A DNA stretch of 43,308 nt from NCBI GenBank assembly GCA_013695835.1, contig JACCZU010000103.1:1-43308 (forward strand), read 5' to 3'. Position numbers and translations under genes: made by a program. The notes under the pieces are model-generated. The model made no database searches and was not told the origin of the DNA. It saw only the letters and a list, made by a program, of their open reading frames with translations. Positions within the stretch are counted from its first letter, which is position 1. The number at the start of each line of letters is the position of its first letter. Of this stretch, positions 1 to 9,091 are shown piece after piece. This stretch comes from Candidatus Aridivita willemsiae. Its GTDB lineage: Bacteria > Actinomycetota > CADDZG01 > WHSQ01.

Positions 1-353
1 TGCAGATAGATCGCCTCGCTCACCCCGTGGTCGGCCATGCCGTCGAGCGGCACGTCGTGGTCGAGGATGCGCTTGACTGCACGAGCAAGCTCGAGCCTGT
101 TCGGCACGAGGATCGCGAAGTGGAAGAGCCCGGTCGAGCGGGCCGGAGATGGGGGCCCCCCTTTGCTCTGCCACGTGTTGAGCCCGATGTGATGGTGATA
201 GCCGCCTGCCGACAGGAACGAGGCCTCGGCCCCGTAGCGAGCCATAACCTCGAAGCCGAACACGTCGCGATAGAAGGCCTCGGCGCGCGCCAGGTCCGAG
301 ACCTTGAGATGTATGTGACCGATGCTGGTTGCCGAATCGATGATGCCCTCCAC
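1..353 (-). CDS. VOC-family (glyoxalase/bleomycin-resistance fold) protein, C-terminus cut by window edge
   Basis: Reading the minus strand from a GTG at 351-353 gives about 117 residues that run off the left edge with no stop. The start IGHIHLKVSDLARAEAFYRD is the classic first strand and helix of a vicinal-oxygen-chelate module, followed by FGFEVMARYG, a GGYHHHIGLNTW segment and LFHFAILVP. The spaced histidines fit the metal ligands of extradiol dioxygenase/CatE-like members. The TTG codon just upstream (354-356) is an alternative start. It begins 10 bases after the stop of thpR, so it is probably the last gene of that run. The substrate cannot be told from the sequence. I am confident of the family, not of the function. 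Confidence 0.8.
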   Translation of the reverse strand, partial: MEGIIDSATSIGHIHLKVSDLARAEAFYRDVFGFEVMARYGAEASFLSAGGYHHHIGLNTWQSKGGPPSPARSTGLFHFAILVPNRLELARAVKRILDHDVPLDGMADHGVSEAIYL

Positions 354-363
354 CAATGGACGG

Positions 364-927
364 TTACCGGTCTTTGAGGCTAAACGTCTTGAGCAGCTCG
401 TAGCGCGCCCCCCTCGACGACAGGTGACTCCGGTAGAGGCCTGCCCCCTCGACCTCGAAGCCCTCGAGCCCATCGAGCGCCGGCAGCGCCCCCTCGATCG
501 CCGCCGGCGCCTTGAAGCGCGCGACGGTCACATGCGGCGAATAAGGGCGCTTCTCGGCTGCATAGCCGAGCGGCCGGAAGGCACGATTGAGCCCGTTCGC
601 GAGATCACCCAGGGCCGAGCGCGGATCGTCGGCCCCGGCCCACAGCACTCGTGCCCTCGAGACGCTTGGGAACGCGTCCATGCCGGCCAGCCGCACCCGG
701 GCCTTGGGCTGAGCGGCCGCAACCGCACGCACGACCTCCTCGACACCAGGGAGCCCCTCCGCTGCTGTGGCGCCGAGGAACTTGAGCGTCAGGTGCTGAC
801 TCGACGGCTCCATCCATCGGGCGCCGTGGAAACGGCGATGGAGTGGCGCCGTGGCCTCCTCGAGGGCGTCGAGCACTTCCTTGGGCACCGCAACCGCGAT
901 GAAGAGGCGGAGGCTCGGCCCGGTCAC
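364..927 (-). CDS. thpR: RNA 2',3'-cyclic phosphodiesterase (2'-5' RNA ligase family)
   Basis: A 187-residue member of the 2H phosphoesterase family, which opens 2',3'-cyclic phosphates at RNA ends and in vitro joins tRNA halves by 2'-5' bonds. Both HxTx catalytic motifs are visible: HLTL around residues 45-48 and HVTV around 132-135. The fold-typical opening LRLFIAVAVP is at the N-terminus. The length is normal for the family. I chose the GTG at 925-927, two bases after the cinA stop. A CTG overlapping that stop is possible but less likely. No clear ribosome-binding site is seen, so translation is probably coupled to cinA. The pairing of cinA with thpR is common in bacteria. Confidence 0.88.
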   Translation of the reverse strand: MTGPSLRLFIAVAVPKEVLDALEEATAPLHRRFHGARWMEPSSQHLTLKFLGATAAEGLPGVEEVVRAVAAAQPKARVRLAGMDAFPSVSRARVLWAGADDPRSALGDLANGLNRAFRPLGYAAEKRPYSPHVTVARFKAPAAIEGALPALDGLEGFEVEGAGLYRSHLSSRGARYELLKTFSLKDR

Positions 928-929
928 GG

Positions 930-2162
930 TCAGCGCGCGTGAAGGAGGCGCAGGCCAAGGTCCATGGCGTAGGTGGCGGCAAAGCCGCGGACGTTGGTCC
1001 TGTCCCCGTAACCCCGTAGAGCGCGGACCTCGGTGGCCGCAGCGGTCGCCGCCCCAACGAAGATCGTGCCGGCGGGGTGACCCTCCTGGGTAGCGGGACC
1101 CGCCACGCCTGTGGCTGAGAGGCCGAGCGTCGTGCCGAGCACCTCCCTCGCACCCTCGGCGAGAGCGGCGGCGCACTCCTCGCTGATAGCGCCGGGGCCG
1201 TCGAGGATCTCCGAAGGCACCCTTGCGACGGCGTGCTTCGCGTCATTCGAGTAGCAGACGAGCGCGCCCGCGAAGTAATCGCTCGAGCCTGGAAGCGCGG
1301 TGAGCTCGACCCCGATGAGGCCCCCCGTGAGCGACTCGGCGGTACCCACCGTTGCGCCCGAGCCCCGAAGGAGCTCGGCGAGGGCCGGCGCCACGGTGGC
1401 GTGATTCCCGGGGAGCGCGGACGCGCCGAGTCTGGCCCTGACCTCGGCCTCCACCGGCTCGATCAAAGACAGCGCAGCGGCCTCGGTCGCAGCCTTGGCG
1501 CTGATTCTGATCCTCACCTGGCCCATCCCGGCGAGATAAGCGATCGTGGGATTGGCCTGTCGCTCGACGAGGTCGGCGATCTTGGAGTGGGTCAGCGATT
1601 CGCCGAGCCCGAGCACAAGCACCTGACGGCTGATGGTCGCAGCGTCGCCGGCGCGCATGCGCAGCTCGGGAACGACCGTCTTGTGAAGCATCGCTGCCAT
1701 CTCCCACGGAACGCCGGGCAGGGCGAAGACGATCCCTTGCTTGGAATCGAGCATGAAGCCGGGGGCGGTGCCTTCGGGTTCGATGGGCACAGCGCCCTCA
1801 GGAAGATCGGCCTGCTGAAGGTTGGCCTCCGGCATGTCGCGCCCCATTGCGGCGAAGATCGCGGTGACGCGCGCAACGAGCTCGGGGCTGCGTTCCAGCC
1901 GGCGTCCCAACGCAAGCGCAACTCCCTCGCGGGTGATGTCATCCGGCGTCGGGCCGAGGCCCCCTGTGATAACAACCGCATCGGCCCGGCTCAGGGCTTG
2001 GGAGATGGCGGGCGCCATACGCGTGAGGTTGTCTCCCACCACCGTGTGGTAGTAGACATCCACCCCGATGCCCGCAAGGGTGTCGGAGATGCGCTGGGCG
2101 TTCGTGTTTGCGATCTGGCCCAAGAGGAGCTCGGTGCCGACCCCGACTATCTCTGCGTTCAA
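930..2162 (-). CDS. cinA: CinA-family protein (competence/damage-inducible; NMN deamidase)
   Basis: A full-length 410-residue protein. Residues 1-170 form the MoaB/MogA-like COG1058 domain (VGTELLLGQ near 8-16, ITGGLGPTPDD near 65-75). Residues about 255-410 form the PncC-type domain, with the catalytic serine in GTAESLTGG (Ser277) and the ATGVAGP motif. The family recycles nicotinamide mononucleotide by deamidation and has a C-terminal link to competence. The start is a TTG that shares four bases with the rimO stop (TTGA), so the two genes are translationally coupled. In many actinobacteria pgsA lies between rimO and cinA; here there is no room for it. Confidence 0.93.
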   Translation of the reverse strand: MNAEIVGVGTELLLGQIANTNAQRISDTLAGIGVDVYYHTVVGDNLTRMAPAISQALSRADAVVITGGLGPTPDDITREGVALALGRRLERSPELVARVTAIFAAMGRDMPEANLQQADLPEGAVPIEPEGTAPGFMLDSKQGIVFALPGVPWEMAAMLHKTVVPELRMRAGDAATISRQVLVLGLGESLTHSKIADLVERQANPTIAYLAGMGQVRIRISAKAATEAAALSLIEPVEAEVRARLGASALPGNHATVAPALAELLRGSGATVGTAESLTGGLIGVELTALPGSSDYFAGALVCYSNDAKHAVARVPSEILDGPGAISEECAAALAEGAREVLGTTLGLSATGVAGPATQEGHPAGTIFVGAATAAATEVRALRGYGDRTNVRGFAATYAMDLGLRLLHAR

Positions 2163-3598
2163 GGCCGGGTCCGCACCCCGCCTGAGGCCACGGCTCGCGC
2201 GCCCGGCCCCCGAGCCGAGCCGGGCAAAGCCGGCGCTTCGGCCCGGCCGATGAGATCGGCGCCGTCGTTGTCTGTGATCGTGACGTCGACGTAGTCTCCG
2301 ACGCTCACTTCATGTGCGGCCTCGAAACGGACCTCACCGTCGATCTCGGGTGCTTCCCGTGGCGAGCGCCCCGACCACGTGCCCGCGCGGATATCGAAGA
2401 CCTCGGCGAGGACCTCGAGGCGCTCGCCGACCAGGGACCGCGCCCTGCGCTCCATAGCGATCTCTGCGGCCCCAGCCACGCCGGCTGCCCGCGCTCGGGC
2501 GGTGGCGTCGTCGACCTGACCCGCCATGTCGTGTGATCTCGTTCCCGACTCGCGCGAATAGGTGAAGGTCCCGACCCAGTCGAGGTCAGAGGTGGCGACG
2601 AACGACTCGACCTCGGCCGCGTCCTCGTCGGACTCGCCGGGAAAGCCCATGATGAAAGTCGAGCGCACGCCGGCGAGCGGATCCCCAGCCCTGATGCGGT
2701 CGATCAGACGGTGGAAGCGGTCTCTTGACCCCCACCTGCCCATACGCTTCAGGACCTGCGGGGCGACGTGCTGAAGCGAGAGGTCGAAGTAGGAAACGAC
2801 AATCTCGCTTCCGAGCATCGCGTCGATGAGCTCGTCGGTGACGCCGTGCGGATGGAGGTACATGAGGCGCAGCCGGTGCAGGCCCTCGACGCCTTCGAGC
2901 GCTTTGATCAAGGTCACGAGATCGCTCGGGCCCCCACCGCCGGCCTCGAGATCCCGGCCGTACATGACCGAGTCCTGGCTCACGAGCGAGAGCTCGGAGA
3001 CCCCCTGGGCAACGAGACGGCGCGCCTCGTCCTGCACCGTGGCCGGGGACCGGGACCGGAACTTGCCCCTCATGAGCGGTATGGAGCAAAACGTGCACGC
3101 CCGGTTGCAGCCTTCGGCGATCTTGAGGTAGGCCCACGGAGCGCGCCCAAAGCGAAGCCTCGGGCCTGCCGCGATGGTGGCGTCCCACCAGGCAGGATCG
3201 AAGCGGGTCCCCGGCCGGCCGAAGATCCGTGACCCGAGCGTCCCGGCGGCAGCGCCCGAGACGATCTCGGCGACCCTCGAGTAGGCAGCAAAGTCCACGA
3301 GCGCATCGACCTCGGGCAACGCCTCGGCAAGATCACCGGCGGAGCGCGCCACGAGGCACCCGGCAAGGACGAGGGCCTTGACTCCGCCCTCCCCCTTGAG
3401 CTCGGCGAGGTCGAGGACTTCCTCGACCGTCTCGCGGCGCGCCGGCTCTATGAACCCACAGGTGTTGACGAGCACGACCTCGGCGTCTTGGGGGCCCTCT
3501 ATGACCTCATGTCCGGCAGCGGCGAGCATGCCCCCGAGCCCTTCGGAGTCGATGCTGTTCTTGGGGCACCCCAGAGTCACGATAGCGACGCGCGCCAT
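2159..3598 (-). CDS. rimO: Ribosomal protein uS12 (Asp) methylthiotransferase RimO
   Basis: A 479-residue radical-SAM enzyme that adds a methylthio group to the conserved aspartate of ribosomal protein S12. The N-terminal domain has the three cysteines for the auxiliary cluster (Cys11 in LGCPKN, Cys47 in NTCGF, Cys81 in AGC). The radical-SAM cluster motif is EGCNRACTFCS (Cys164, 168, 171). LGCPKNSIDSE and the KFRSRSP segment favour RimO over MiaB. A TRAM-like domain ends near residue 450, followed by a Gly/Ala/Arg-rich tail of roughly 30 residues not typical of the family. The tail overlaps the start of cinA. A weak site GGAAGG lies upstream of the ATG. Confidence 0.93.
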   Translation of the reverse strand: MARVAIVTLGCPKNSIDSEGLGGMLAAAGHEVIEGPQDAEVVLVNTCGFIEPARRETVEEVLDLAELKGEGGVKALVLAGCLVARSAGDLAEALPEVDALVDFAAYSRVAEIVSGAAAGTLGSRIFGRPGTRFDPAWWDATIAAGPRLRFGRAPWAYLKIAEGCNRACTFCSIPLMRGKFRSRSPATVQDEARRLVAQGVSELSLVSQDSVMYGRDLEAGGGGPSDLVTLIKALEGVEGLHRLRLMYLHPHGVTDELIDAMLGSEIVVSYFDLSLQHVAPQVLKRMGRWGSRDRFHRLIDRIRAGDPLAGVRSTFIMGFPGESDEDAAEVESFVATSDLDWVGTFTYSRESGTRSHDMAGQVDDATARARAAGVAGAAEIAMERRARSLVGERLEVLAEVFDIRAGTWSGRSPREAPEIDGEVRFEAAHEVSVGDYVDVTITDNDGADLIGRAEAPALPGSARGPGARAVASGGVRTRP

Positions 3599-3628
3599 TG
3601 CCTCGGTTGATCCTTCCGGTCGATTGAA

Positions 3629-3643
3629 AAGCCCAGGGGGCTT
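3629..3643 (-). terminator. Candidate intrinsic terminator after the RodZ-like gene
   Basis: On the minus strand AAGCCC, loop CCT, GGGCTT forms a 6-bp stem that runs straight into TTCAATC, giving four Ts at the 3' edge. It lies about 55 bases past the stop of the RodZ-like gene and about 30 bases before the rimO start. It would separate the ftsK/rodZ transcript from rimO-cinA-thpR. The stem is short, so termination may be partial. Confidence 0.5.
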
Positions 3644-3696
3644 CGAGGCACAGCTTACTAGGGAAGCCCGTCCCAGGCCCGTTCGGCGCGAGCCGG

Positions 3697-4581
3697 CTAG
3701 ATCAGCGCTCTGACGTCCTCGGGAAGGTCAAGCGTGTAGACGGTTGCGCCCGGCGCCCACGGGGGCGGCACGCGCTTGCCGTTAACGGCCAGCTCCACTC
3801 CGCTTGCGTAGCCGAGAAGGATGACCATGTCCTTCTCGGCGCTAAAGCTCGCCCTTTGGCCCACTGCTAGGATCTGTCCCTGTCCCGCCACGCCGTCACT
3901 TTCGACCAAGACCCAGCATTCCGCCTTGGAGGCGACTATCTCGACGTTGATGCCCTCGCTGAGCGCAAGGGCTTCCCGGGACGGTCGGTTGTTCTTGCGT
4001 CTCTCCTCGGTCCCGTCCTCCAGCGCCGCTGCGCCGTCCGGCGCGGCCCCAGCTTGTTGTGCACCCTCTTCGGTGGGCGCCTCGGCGGTTGAGGGAGAGC
4101 TCGGCGCCTGGTTCGCGGCTTGTTGGCGATCGCTTAGCAGCCCGACCACGCTGAGCGCGGCGAGGATTACGAACGCAAAGACCGCGGCGTAGGCCCAGCT
4201 GCCCCCCCTTCGCTTATCTCCCCTTGTGCCGGATCTCGAGCTTGGGGTGCTTCTCCTCGAGCCTTGAGAGGCGCGGCGGGCAGCCGCAGACTGGGGGGGC
4301 CCGTTGACCGCAAGGATCCGATGGGTGTCGACCCGGCTGCCCCCGTAGCGTCTGTCGAACTCGCTAAGGAGGGGCTCTGGGTTGACTTTGAGGAAGCGAG
4401 CGTAGTTGCGCAAGAACCCGCGAACATAGGCGGGAGCGAGGAAGTCGAACTCGTCGGCCTCCATCCGCATGAGGTGCTCGCGGCGGATCCTGGTCTCTTC
4501 CGCAGCCCTCTCGATGCTGACGCGACGCTTGCGCCGGGCGGCTCCGAGATAAGAGCCAAGGGTGGTGGTTTCTTCAGTCAC
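3697..4581 (-). CDS. RodZ-like helix-turn-helix membrane protein (HTH, TM, DUF4115)
   Basis: A 294-residue protein with the RodZ layout. It has an Xre-like helix-turn-helix domain at residues 8-75 (LGSYLGAARRKRRVSIE, then FLAPAYVRGFLRNYA), a basic Ser/Arg linker, one membrane span near 129-149, an acidic Ala/Pro/Glu linker and a C-terminal DUF4115 domain from about 205. Family members link cell-shape machinery to the membrane. I chose the GTG at 4579-4581 because the conserved HTH starts right after it, GGAG lies four bases upstream, and the upstream ATG at 4630-4632 overlaps a perfect TATAAT. That ATG, or one further upstream, would add residues unlike the family. It lies 175 bases after ftsK. 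Confidence 0.8.
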   Translation of the reverse strand: MTEETTTLGSYLGAARRKRRVSIERAAEETRIRREHLMRMEADEFDFLAPAYVRGFLRNYARFLKVNPEPLLSEFDRRYGGSRVDTHRILAVNGPPQSAAARRASQGSRRSTPSSRSGTRGDKRRGGSWAYAAVFAFVILAALSVVGLLSDRQQAANQAPSSPSTAEAPTEEGAQQAGAAPDGAAALEDGTEERRKNNRPSREALALSEGINVEIVASKAECWVLVESDGVAGQGQILAVGQRASFSAEKDMVILLGYASGVELAVNGKRVPPPWAPGATVYTLDLPEDVRALI

Positions 4582-4630
4582 GGCGCTCCGAGATTGATCT
4601 TGATGAAGGTTTTCCTTGGGCTGTTGATTC

Positions 4631-4636
4631 ATTATA
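4631..4636 (-). promoter_or_regulatory. Candidate -10 box (TATAAT) for the RodZ-like gene
   Basis: The minus strand reads CCCTATAATGAATC, a perfect consensus -10 hexamer, rare in DNA this GC-rich. A start site about seven bases downstream would give a leader of some 40 bases before the GTG at 4581, with GGAG in front of it. No good -35 box is seen at 16-18 bases. Confidence 0.42.
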
Positions 4637-4756
4637 GGGAAACGTACCCGACCTGTACGAGCAGACACATCAAGTCTTGGGTTTGATGCGCCTATGACCA
4701 CTGAGCGTGCAGGTTTTATTTCGGCTTATCGAAGGCCGACTTGAAGCGAAACGCCA

Positions 4757-7192
4757 CTAATTGGACGCTTGAGCCTCGTGCAAGGTTGCTTCGAGCTCCT
4801 CAGTCGTCATGAGAACGTCTCGGGGCTTGGAGCCCTGGGAGGGGCCGACAACGCCTCGCTGCTCGAGCAGGTCCATCAAACGGCCGGCGCGCGCGAACCC
4901 CACCTGCAACTTGCGTTGCAGCATCGATGTCGACCCCAGACCCGAGCGAACGACGAGCTCGAGCGCCTCCTGGAGAAGATCGTCCTCGCCGCCCCTGGCG
5001 TCCCCCGTCCCCAGAGACGCCTCTTCGGCCGTGACGCCCTCTGCATAGTCGGGATTGCCCTGTCTGCGGGCGTGGGCGACGACCGCAGCGACCTCTCTCT
5101 CCGTGACCCAGGCGCCCTGGAGCCGCACCGGTTTCGAGGAATTTGCGTGCAAGAACAACATGTCCCCTCGCCCGACCAGCTTGTCGGCACCACCCTGGTC
5201 GAGAATGACGCGGGAGTCTTGCTGTGAGGCCACGCTGAAGGCCAGCCTCGAAGGCACGTTTGCCTTGATGACCCCCGTCACGACGTTCACAGAAGGGCGC
5301 TGCGTCGCGATCACGAGGTGAATGCCAACCGCCCGCGCCATCTGCGCGATCCTGCAGATCGCGCCCTCGACATCCCTGGGCGCAACCATCATGAGATCCG
5401 ACAACTCGTCGACGACAACCAGGATGTAAGGATAAGGCTGGGGTTCCGGGTCGTCGTCCGAGCGCTTGCCAACCTCACCGCGCGCCAGCGCTTCGTTATA
5501 GAAGTCGAGGTTCCTTGCGCCGGAATGCGCAAGGGTCTCGTATCGCATCTCCATCTCCCGCACGACCCAGTTGAGAGCAGACGCCGCCTTCTTGGGCACC
5601 GTCACCACGGGTGAGAGCAGGTGAGGCACACCGGCAAAATGATTGAGCTCTACCCTCTTCGGGTCGATGAGGAGCAAGCGCACCTGATCGGGCCGCGCCT
5701 TGAGCAGGATCGAAGTGATCATCGAGTTGATGCACGACGACTTGCCGGAGTTGGTGGCGCCGGCGATCAGCAGATGGGGCATACCGGCGAGGTTGCCGAG
5801 GATCGGGTCGCCTGAGATGTCGGCCCCGAGGGCAACCGCAAGGGGGTGGTCGTCTCTGCGAGCGGCCTGGGAGCGCAGGACGTCTCCAAGCGTCACAACT
5901 TGCCGGCTCCGGTTGGGCACTTCAACGCCGATGGCCGAGCGGCCGGGTATGGGAGCGAGGAACCGCAGCTCGCCCGATGCGAGGGCGTACTTCATCTCGT
6001 TTGAAAGACTAAGGACGCTGTTTACCTTTACCCCTGCCCCGAGCTCGACCTCTAACCGCGTGACGGTCGGTCCTGTCGTATAACCGGTCACCGAGGCGTC
6101 GACCTTGAACTCCTCGAGTGTCGACTCGAGCACAGTGATCGTCTCCTGCACAGAACGGGCCGAGATCGCAAGCTCGTCGCTGAGGGCGAGCAGCTCGAGC
6201 GGAGGCAGGCGATACGACTTCGTGCTCCCCACCGGCATGGCGAGCTGGACGGCCTCGACGACCGGCTGCGCGGCCCGGCCGGCGGCCTCGGGGCCTTCGG
6301 CCTCGGGAAGCGAAGCACCTCGCCGACGGGAAGCAGGGTCACGTGAGCTTGATTCGCCGGGCGCTGTCGCCCCGGCCTCGAGGTCTCCCCCGGGGCCCAC
6401 AACGAGCGCTTTGCCGAACGCGTAGGCACCCGATGCAGCCGAGGTTGCCCAAGCCGCCACCCTGCTTACGGGTGTCTTGGTCACGACCATGATGCCGATG
6501 CCGAAGACGCCAAGCAGGACCGGCGGCACAACGAGGCTCCCCGCCCACCCGGCGAGGTCGGTCAGCGGCCTTGCCATGAGCGCCCCACCGACGCCGGCTA
6601 TGTTCTGCAGCTTCTCGAGCGGGGCCGAAACGGCTCGGTTCCCGTGCAACAGGTGCCAGGCGCCGGCGGCGGCAAGGAGACACAGGGCCACCCCGCAGGC
6701 TACCCTCCCGGCCTCGGGGCGAAGCCGTGGGATCACGATCGCCATCCCCGCCGCTACCGCAATCACGGGAAGGAGCAGCGCGAGGTCGCCGACGAACAGC
6801 CTCACCACGCCCTCGACAGCGCGGCCCAGGGGACCCCCGGGGCCGGAATAGGCGCTGAGCCCCAAGGTGGCGCCGGCGAAGGCCACGAGCCAGCCCCACG
6901 CTGCGGGAATGCCCGCAACGCGCACAACGCCGCGACCTGCAACGGCAAGCCCCCTCCGGGCGCGCGCCAACCAGCGCCTCCAGGGCGAGCGCCGGCGTCG
7001 GGTCGCTGGGCGCCGGCTTCTCTTTGCAGGGGGCCGCCTTCGGTTTGCGGTGGAGCGTCGTTTGCCGGCAGGTGGACGTTTGCGCGCCCCGCCCCCAGCA
7101 CGCTTGGGCGCCGGGGTGCGCGCCGTCTTTGCGGCCGCAGACGACCGCTTCTTCTTGGAGCTTGCCTTGTCCCGGCGGGTCGGAGTCGCCAC
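4757..7192 (-). CDS. ftsK: DNA translocase FtsK/SpoIIIE
   Basis: An 811-residue chromosome translocase that clears DNA from the division septum. Residues 1-75 are an extremely Lys/Arg/Ala-rich tail. Several hydrophobic spans follow between about 95 and 240. After an Ala/Glu linker the motor starts near 315. Walker A is GATNSGKSS (478-486), Walker B is ILVVVDELSD (590-599), and IATQRPS is present. The last 80 residues are the winged-helix gamma domain that reads KOPS-type DNA sites (LQRKLQVGFARAGRLMDLLE). The start is a GTG with AGGAGG four bases upstream. It follows rnj by 237 bases, which carry a hairpin. Confidence 0.95.
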   Translation of the reverse strand: MATPTRRDKASSKKKRSSAAAKTARTPAPKRAGGGARKRPPAGKRRSTANRRRPPAKRSRRPATRRRRSPWRRWLARARRGLAVAGRGVVRVAGIPAAWGWLVAFAGATLGLSAYSGPGGPLGRAVEGVVRLFVGDLALLLPVIAVAAGMAIVIPRLRPEAGRVACGVALCLLAAAGAWHLLHGNRAVSAPLEKLQNIAGVGGALMARPLTDLAGWAGSLVVPPVLLGVFGIGIMVVTKTPVSRVAAWATSAASGAYAFGKALVVGPGGDLEAGATAPGESSSRDPASRRRGASLPEAEGPEAAGRAAQPVVEAVQLAMPVGSTKSYRLPPLELLALSDELAISARSVQETITVLESTLEEFKVDASVTGYTTGPTVTRLEVELGAGVKVNSVLSLSNEMKYALASGELRFLAPIPGRSAIGVEVPNRSRQVVTLGDVLRSQAARRDDHPLAVALGADISGDPILGNLAGMPHLLIAGATNSGKSSCINSMITSILLKARPDQVRLLLIDPKRVELNHFAGVPHLLSPVVTVPKKAASALNWVVREMEMRYETLAHSGARNLDFYNEALARGEVGKRSDDDPEPQPYPYILVVVDELSDLMMVAPRDVEGAICRIAQMARAVGIHLVIATQRPSVNVVTGVIKANVPSRLAFSVASQQDSRVILDQGGADKLVGRGDMLFLHANSSKPVRLQGAWVTEREVAAVVAHARRQGNPDYAEGVTAEEASLGTGDARGGEDDLLQEALELVVRSGLGSTSMLQRKLQVGFARAGRLMDLLEQRGVVGPSQGSKPRDVLMTTEELEATLHEAQASN

Positions 7193-7253
7193 TTGACCTC
7201 CTACTCAAGATTTCCCACAACAGTAACAGGAGCACACAAGAGCAACACGGAGC

Positions 7254-7271
7254 CTCCCCGGGACCGGGGAG
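7254..7271 (-). terminator. GC-rich hairpin between rnj and ftsK, possible terminator
   Basis: CTCCCCGG and CCGGGGAG are perfect inverted copies separated by two bases; a 7-bp stem with a 4-base loop is the realistic fold. It lies about 160 bases past the rnj stop and about 60 bases before the ftsK start. No T run follows on the minus strand, so it would be a tail-less terminator or just a structured leader. I see nothing else in the 7193-7429 gap. Confidence 0.35.
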
Positions 7272-7429
7272 CTGGACCGTGACTCCAACCAGGGCAAGCC
7301 AGGCCACCGTTGGGGCAAGGCGGAGTGCCTAGCCGGCCCGGTCTGCTACCCGGGGCCGTTACTAGGGGGCGTGAATCTCGGTGTGCTGCAGATCCGTTGC
7401 ACAAGGCTGTGTCGGAGCGACTTGACCGG

Positions 7430-9091
7430 CTAGATCTCCATGACGATCGGCAGGATCATGGGGCGGCGCCTAGTGCGCTTCCACACGATCTCGCCGAGCG
7501 AGTTCCGGCACGCTTTCTTGATCGACGACCACTCCCTGACCTGGTCGTCTCCGAGCTCGTCGAGGGCGTCGGCGACCCTGTCCCCGGCCTCCTGCAGGAA
7601 CTCCTGCGACTCTCCGTGATAGACGAACCCCCGGCTGATGAGGTCGGGCCCCGCGAGGATGGCGCCGTCCTGGGAGTCGATCGTGACTACGCAGATGAGG
7701 ATGCCGTCACCCGCAAGCGTCTTTCGATCCCTGAGCACGACGGGGCCGACGTCGCCGACCCCGAGGCCGTCGACCAGGACCGTGCCCGCCCTCACCCTGC
7801 CGTCGGAGCGCACATGCCCTCCCTCGAGCACCAAGACGTCACCGTCTTCTATGACCGTGATGTCCGAGCGAGCGATACCCGAGCGTTCGGCTATGCGCGC
7901 GTGGTGAGCGAGGTGACGATATTCGCCGTGGACGGGAACAAAGTGTTTCGGCTTCACGAGCGTCACCATCTCGGCGAGCTCGTCGGCCGCCGCATGCCCA
8001 GAGACGTGAACATTGCTGTTCTCCGAGTGACACACCTCGGCGCCGGCCCTGTAGAGACCGTTGATGACGCGATGGACGGCGGCCTCGTTGCCGGGAATCG
8101 GGCTGGCGGAAAGCACCACCATGTCGCCGGGCTCGATGGAGATCGACCTGTGCTCGCCGGCCGCTATCAAGGTCAGCGCGGACAGCGGCTCGCCCTGGGA
8201 GCCGGTACAGATGACGGCCACCTCCTCTGGACGGTAGTTGGACAGCTCGCCGACGTCGATCAGCGTGTCGTCTGACACTTCGAGATAACCGAGCTCCCTC
8301 CCGACTTCGACGTTGGCGACCATCGAACGACCGATGAAGGCCACCTTGCGCCCCGTAGCCTCGGCAACCGTGCACACGCCCTGAATGCGGTGCAGGTTGG
8401 AGGCGAAGCACGCCACGATCACCCGGCGCTCCGAGGAGGAGAAGATCTCGCGCATGGCGACGCCGACCACTGCCTCGGAGGGAGTCCGTCCGGGCCGCTC
8501 TGCGTTGGTCGAGTCCGAGAGCATCAGATCCACCCCTTGGCGCCCAAGCTCGCCGAAAGACTCCACATAAGACGCCGGCGCGGCGTCTCCATCGGCCAGC
8601 TTGAAGTCCGATGTGTAGAGAATCCGCCCTTCGGGAGTGTCGATCACCACAGACACCGCATCGGGAATCGAATGCGACACCGCCAGGAGCCGGCACTTGA
8701 AAGGACCGATGGAGGCCTCCCCCGGCGCATTGATCTCGATGAAGCGAGCATCCACGTCAAATGAATCGAGCCTTCTCTTCGCCATACCAAGCGTGAGCGG
8801 CGTCCCGTAGACGGGGACGTCGACCTCGCGTAAGAACCACGACAGGGCCCCGACATGGTCCTCGTGGCCGTGGGTCAGCAGCACACCGTCGCAGCGGTCG
8901 GCGTTGGAGGACACATAGGAGAAGTCGGGGAGCACAAGATCGACGCCGAGCATCTCCTCGTTGGGAAAGGAAAGGCCGGCGTCGACGACCAGGATGCGGC
9001 CGTCCATCTCGACGGTCATCATGTTGCGACCGATCTCCCCGAGCCCCCCGAGGAAGATGATCCGTACGCCGGAGGGATTCCCTTGGCTCAC
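7430..9091 (-). CDS. rnj: Ribonuclease J (metallo-beta-lactamase/beta-CASP)
   Basis: A 553-residue RNase J, an endo- and 5'-3' exoribonuclease for mRNA turnover and rRNA maturation. The zinc motif HGHEDH is at residues 74-79 after the conserved LGGLGEIGRN. Later motifs are SHSIPDA, the aspartate in YTSDFK, the beta-CASP segment FASNLHRIQ, CTGSQGEP and the C-terminal PVHGEYRH. The frame is open far upstream, but I start at the GTG at 9089-9091: it overlaps the dapA stop as GTGA, and family homology begins a few residues later. The dapA-rnj pair is typical of actinobacteria. Confidence 0.94.
   Translation of the reverse strand: MSQGNPSGVRIIFLGGLGEIGRNMMTVEMDGRILVVDAGLSFPNEEMLGVDLVLPDFSYVSSNADRCDGVLLTHGHEDHVGALSWFLREVDVPVYGTPLTLGMAKRRLDSFDVDARFIEINAPGEASIGPFKCRLLAVSHSIPDAVSVVIDTPEGRILYTSDFKLADGDAAPASYVESFGELGRQGVDLMLSDSTNAERPGRTPSEAVVGVAMREIFSSSERRVIVACFASNLHRIQGVCTVAEATGRKVAFIGRSMVANVEVGRELGYLEVSDDTLIDVGELSNYRPEEVAVICTGSQGEPLSALTLIAAGEHRSISIEPGDMVVLSASPIPGNEAAVHRVINGLYRAGAEVCHSENSNVHVSGHAAADELAEMVTLVKPKHFVPVHGEYRHLAHHARIAERSGIARSDITVIEDGDVLVLEGGHVRSDGRVRAGTVLVDGLGVGDVGPVVLRDRKTLAGDGILICVVTIDSQDGAILAGPDLISRGFVYHGESQEFLQEAGDRVADALDELGDDQVREWSSIKKACRNSLGEIVWKRTRRRPMILPIVMEI

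Noticed and set aside
1233-2294. 353-codon plus-strand open frame opposite cinA
   Set aside because: Antisense shadow of cinA with composition typical of GC-rich non-coding frames.
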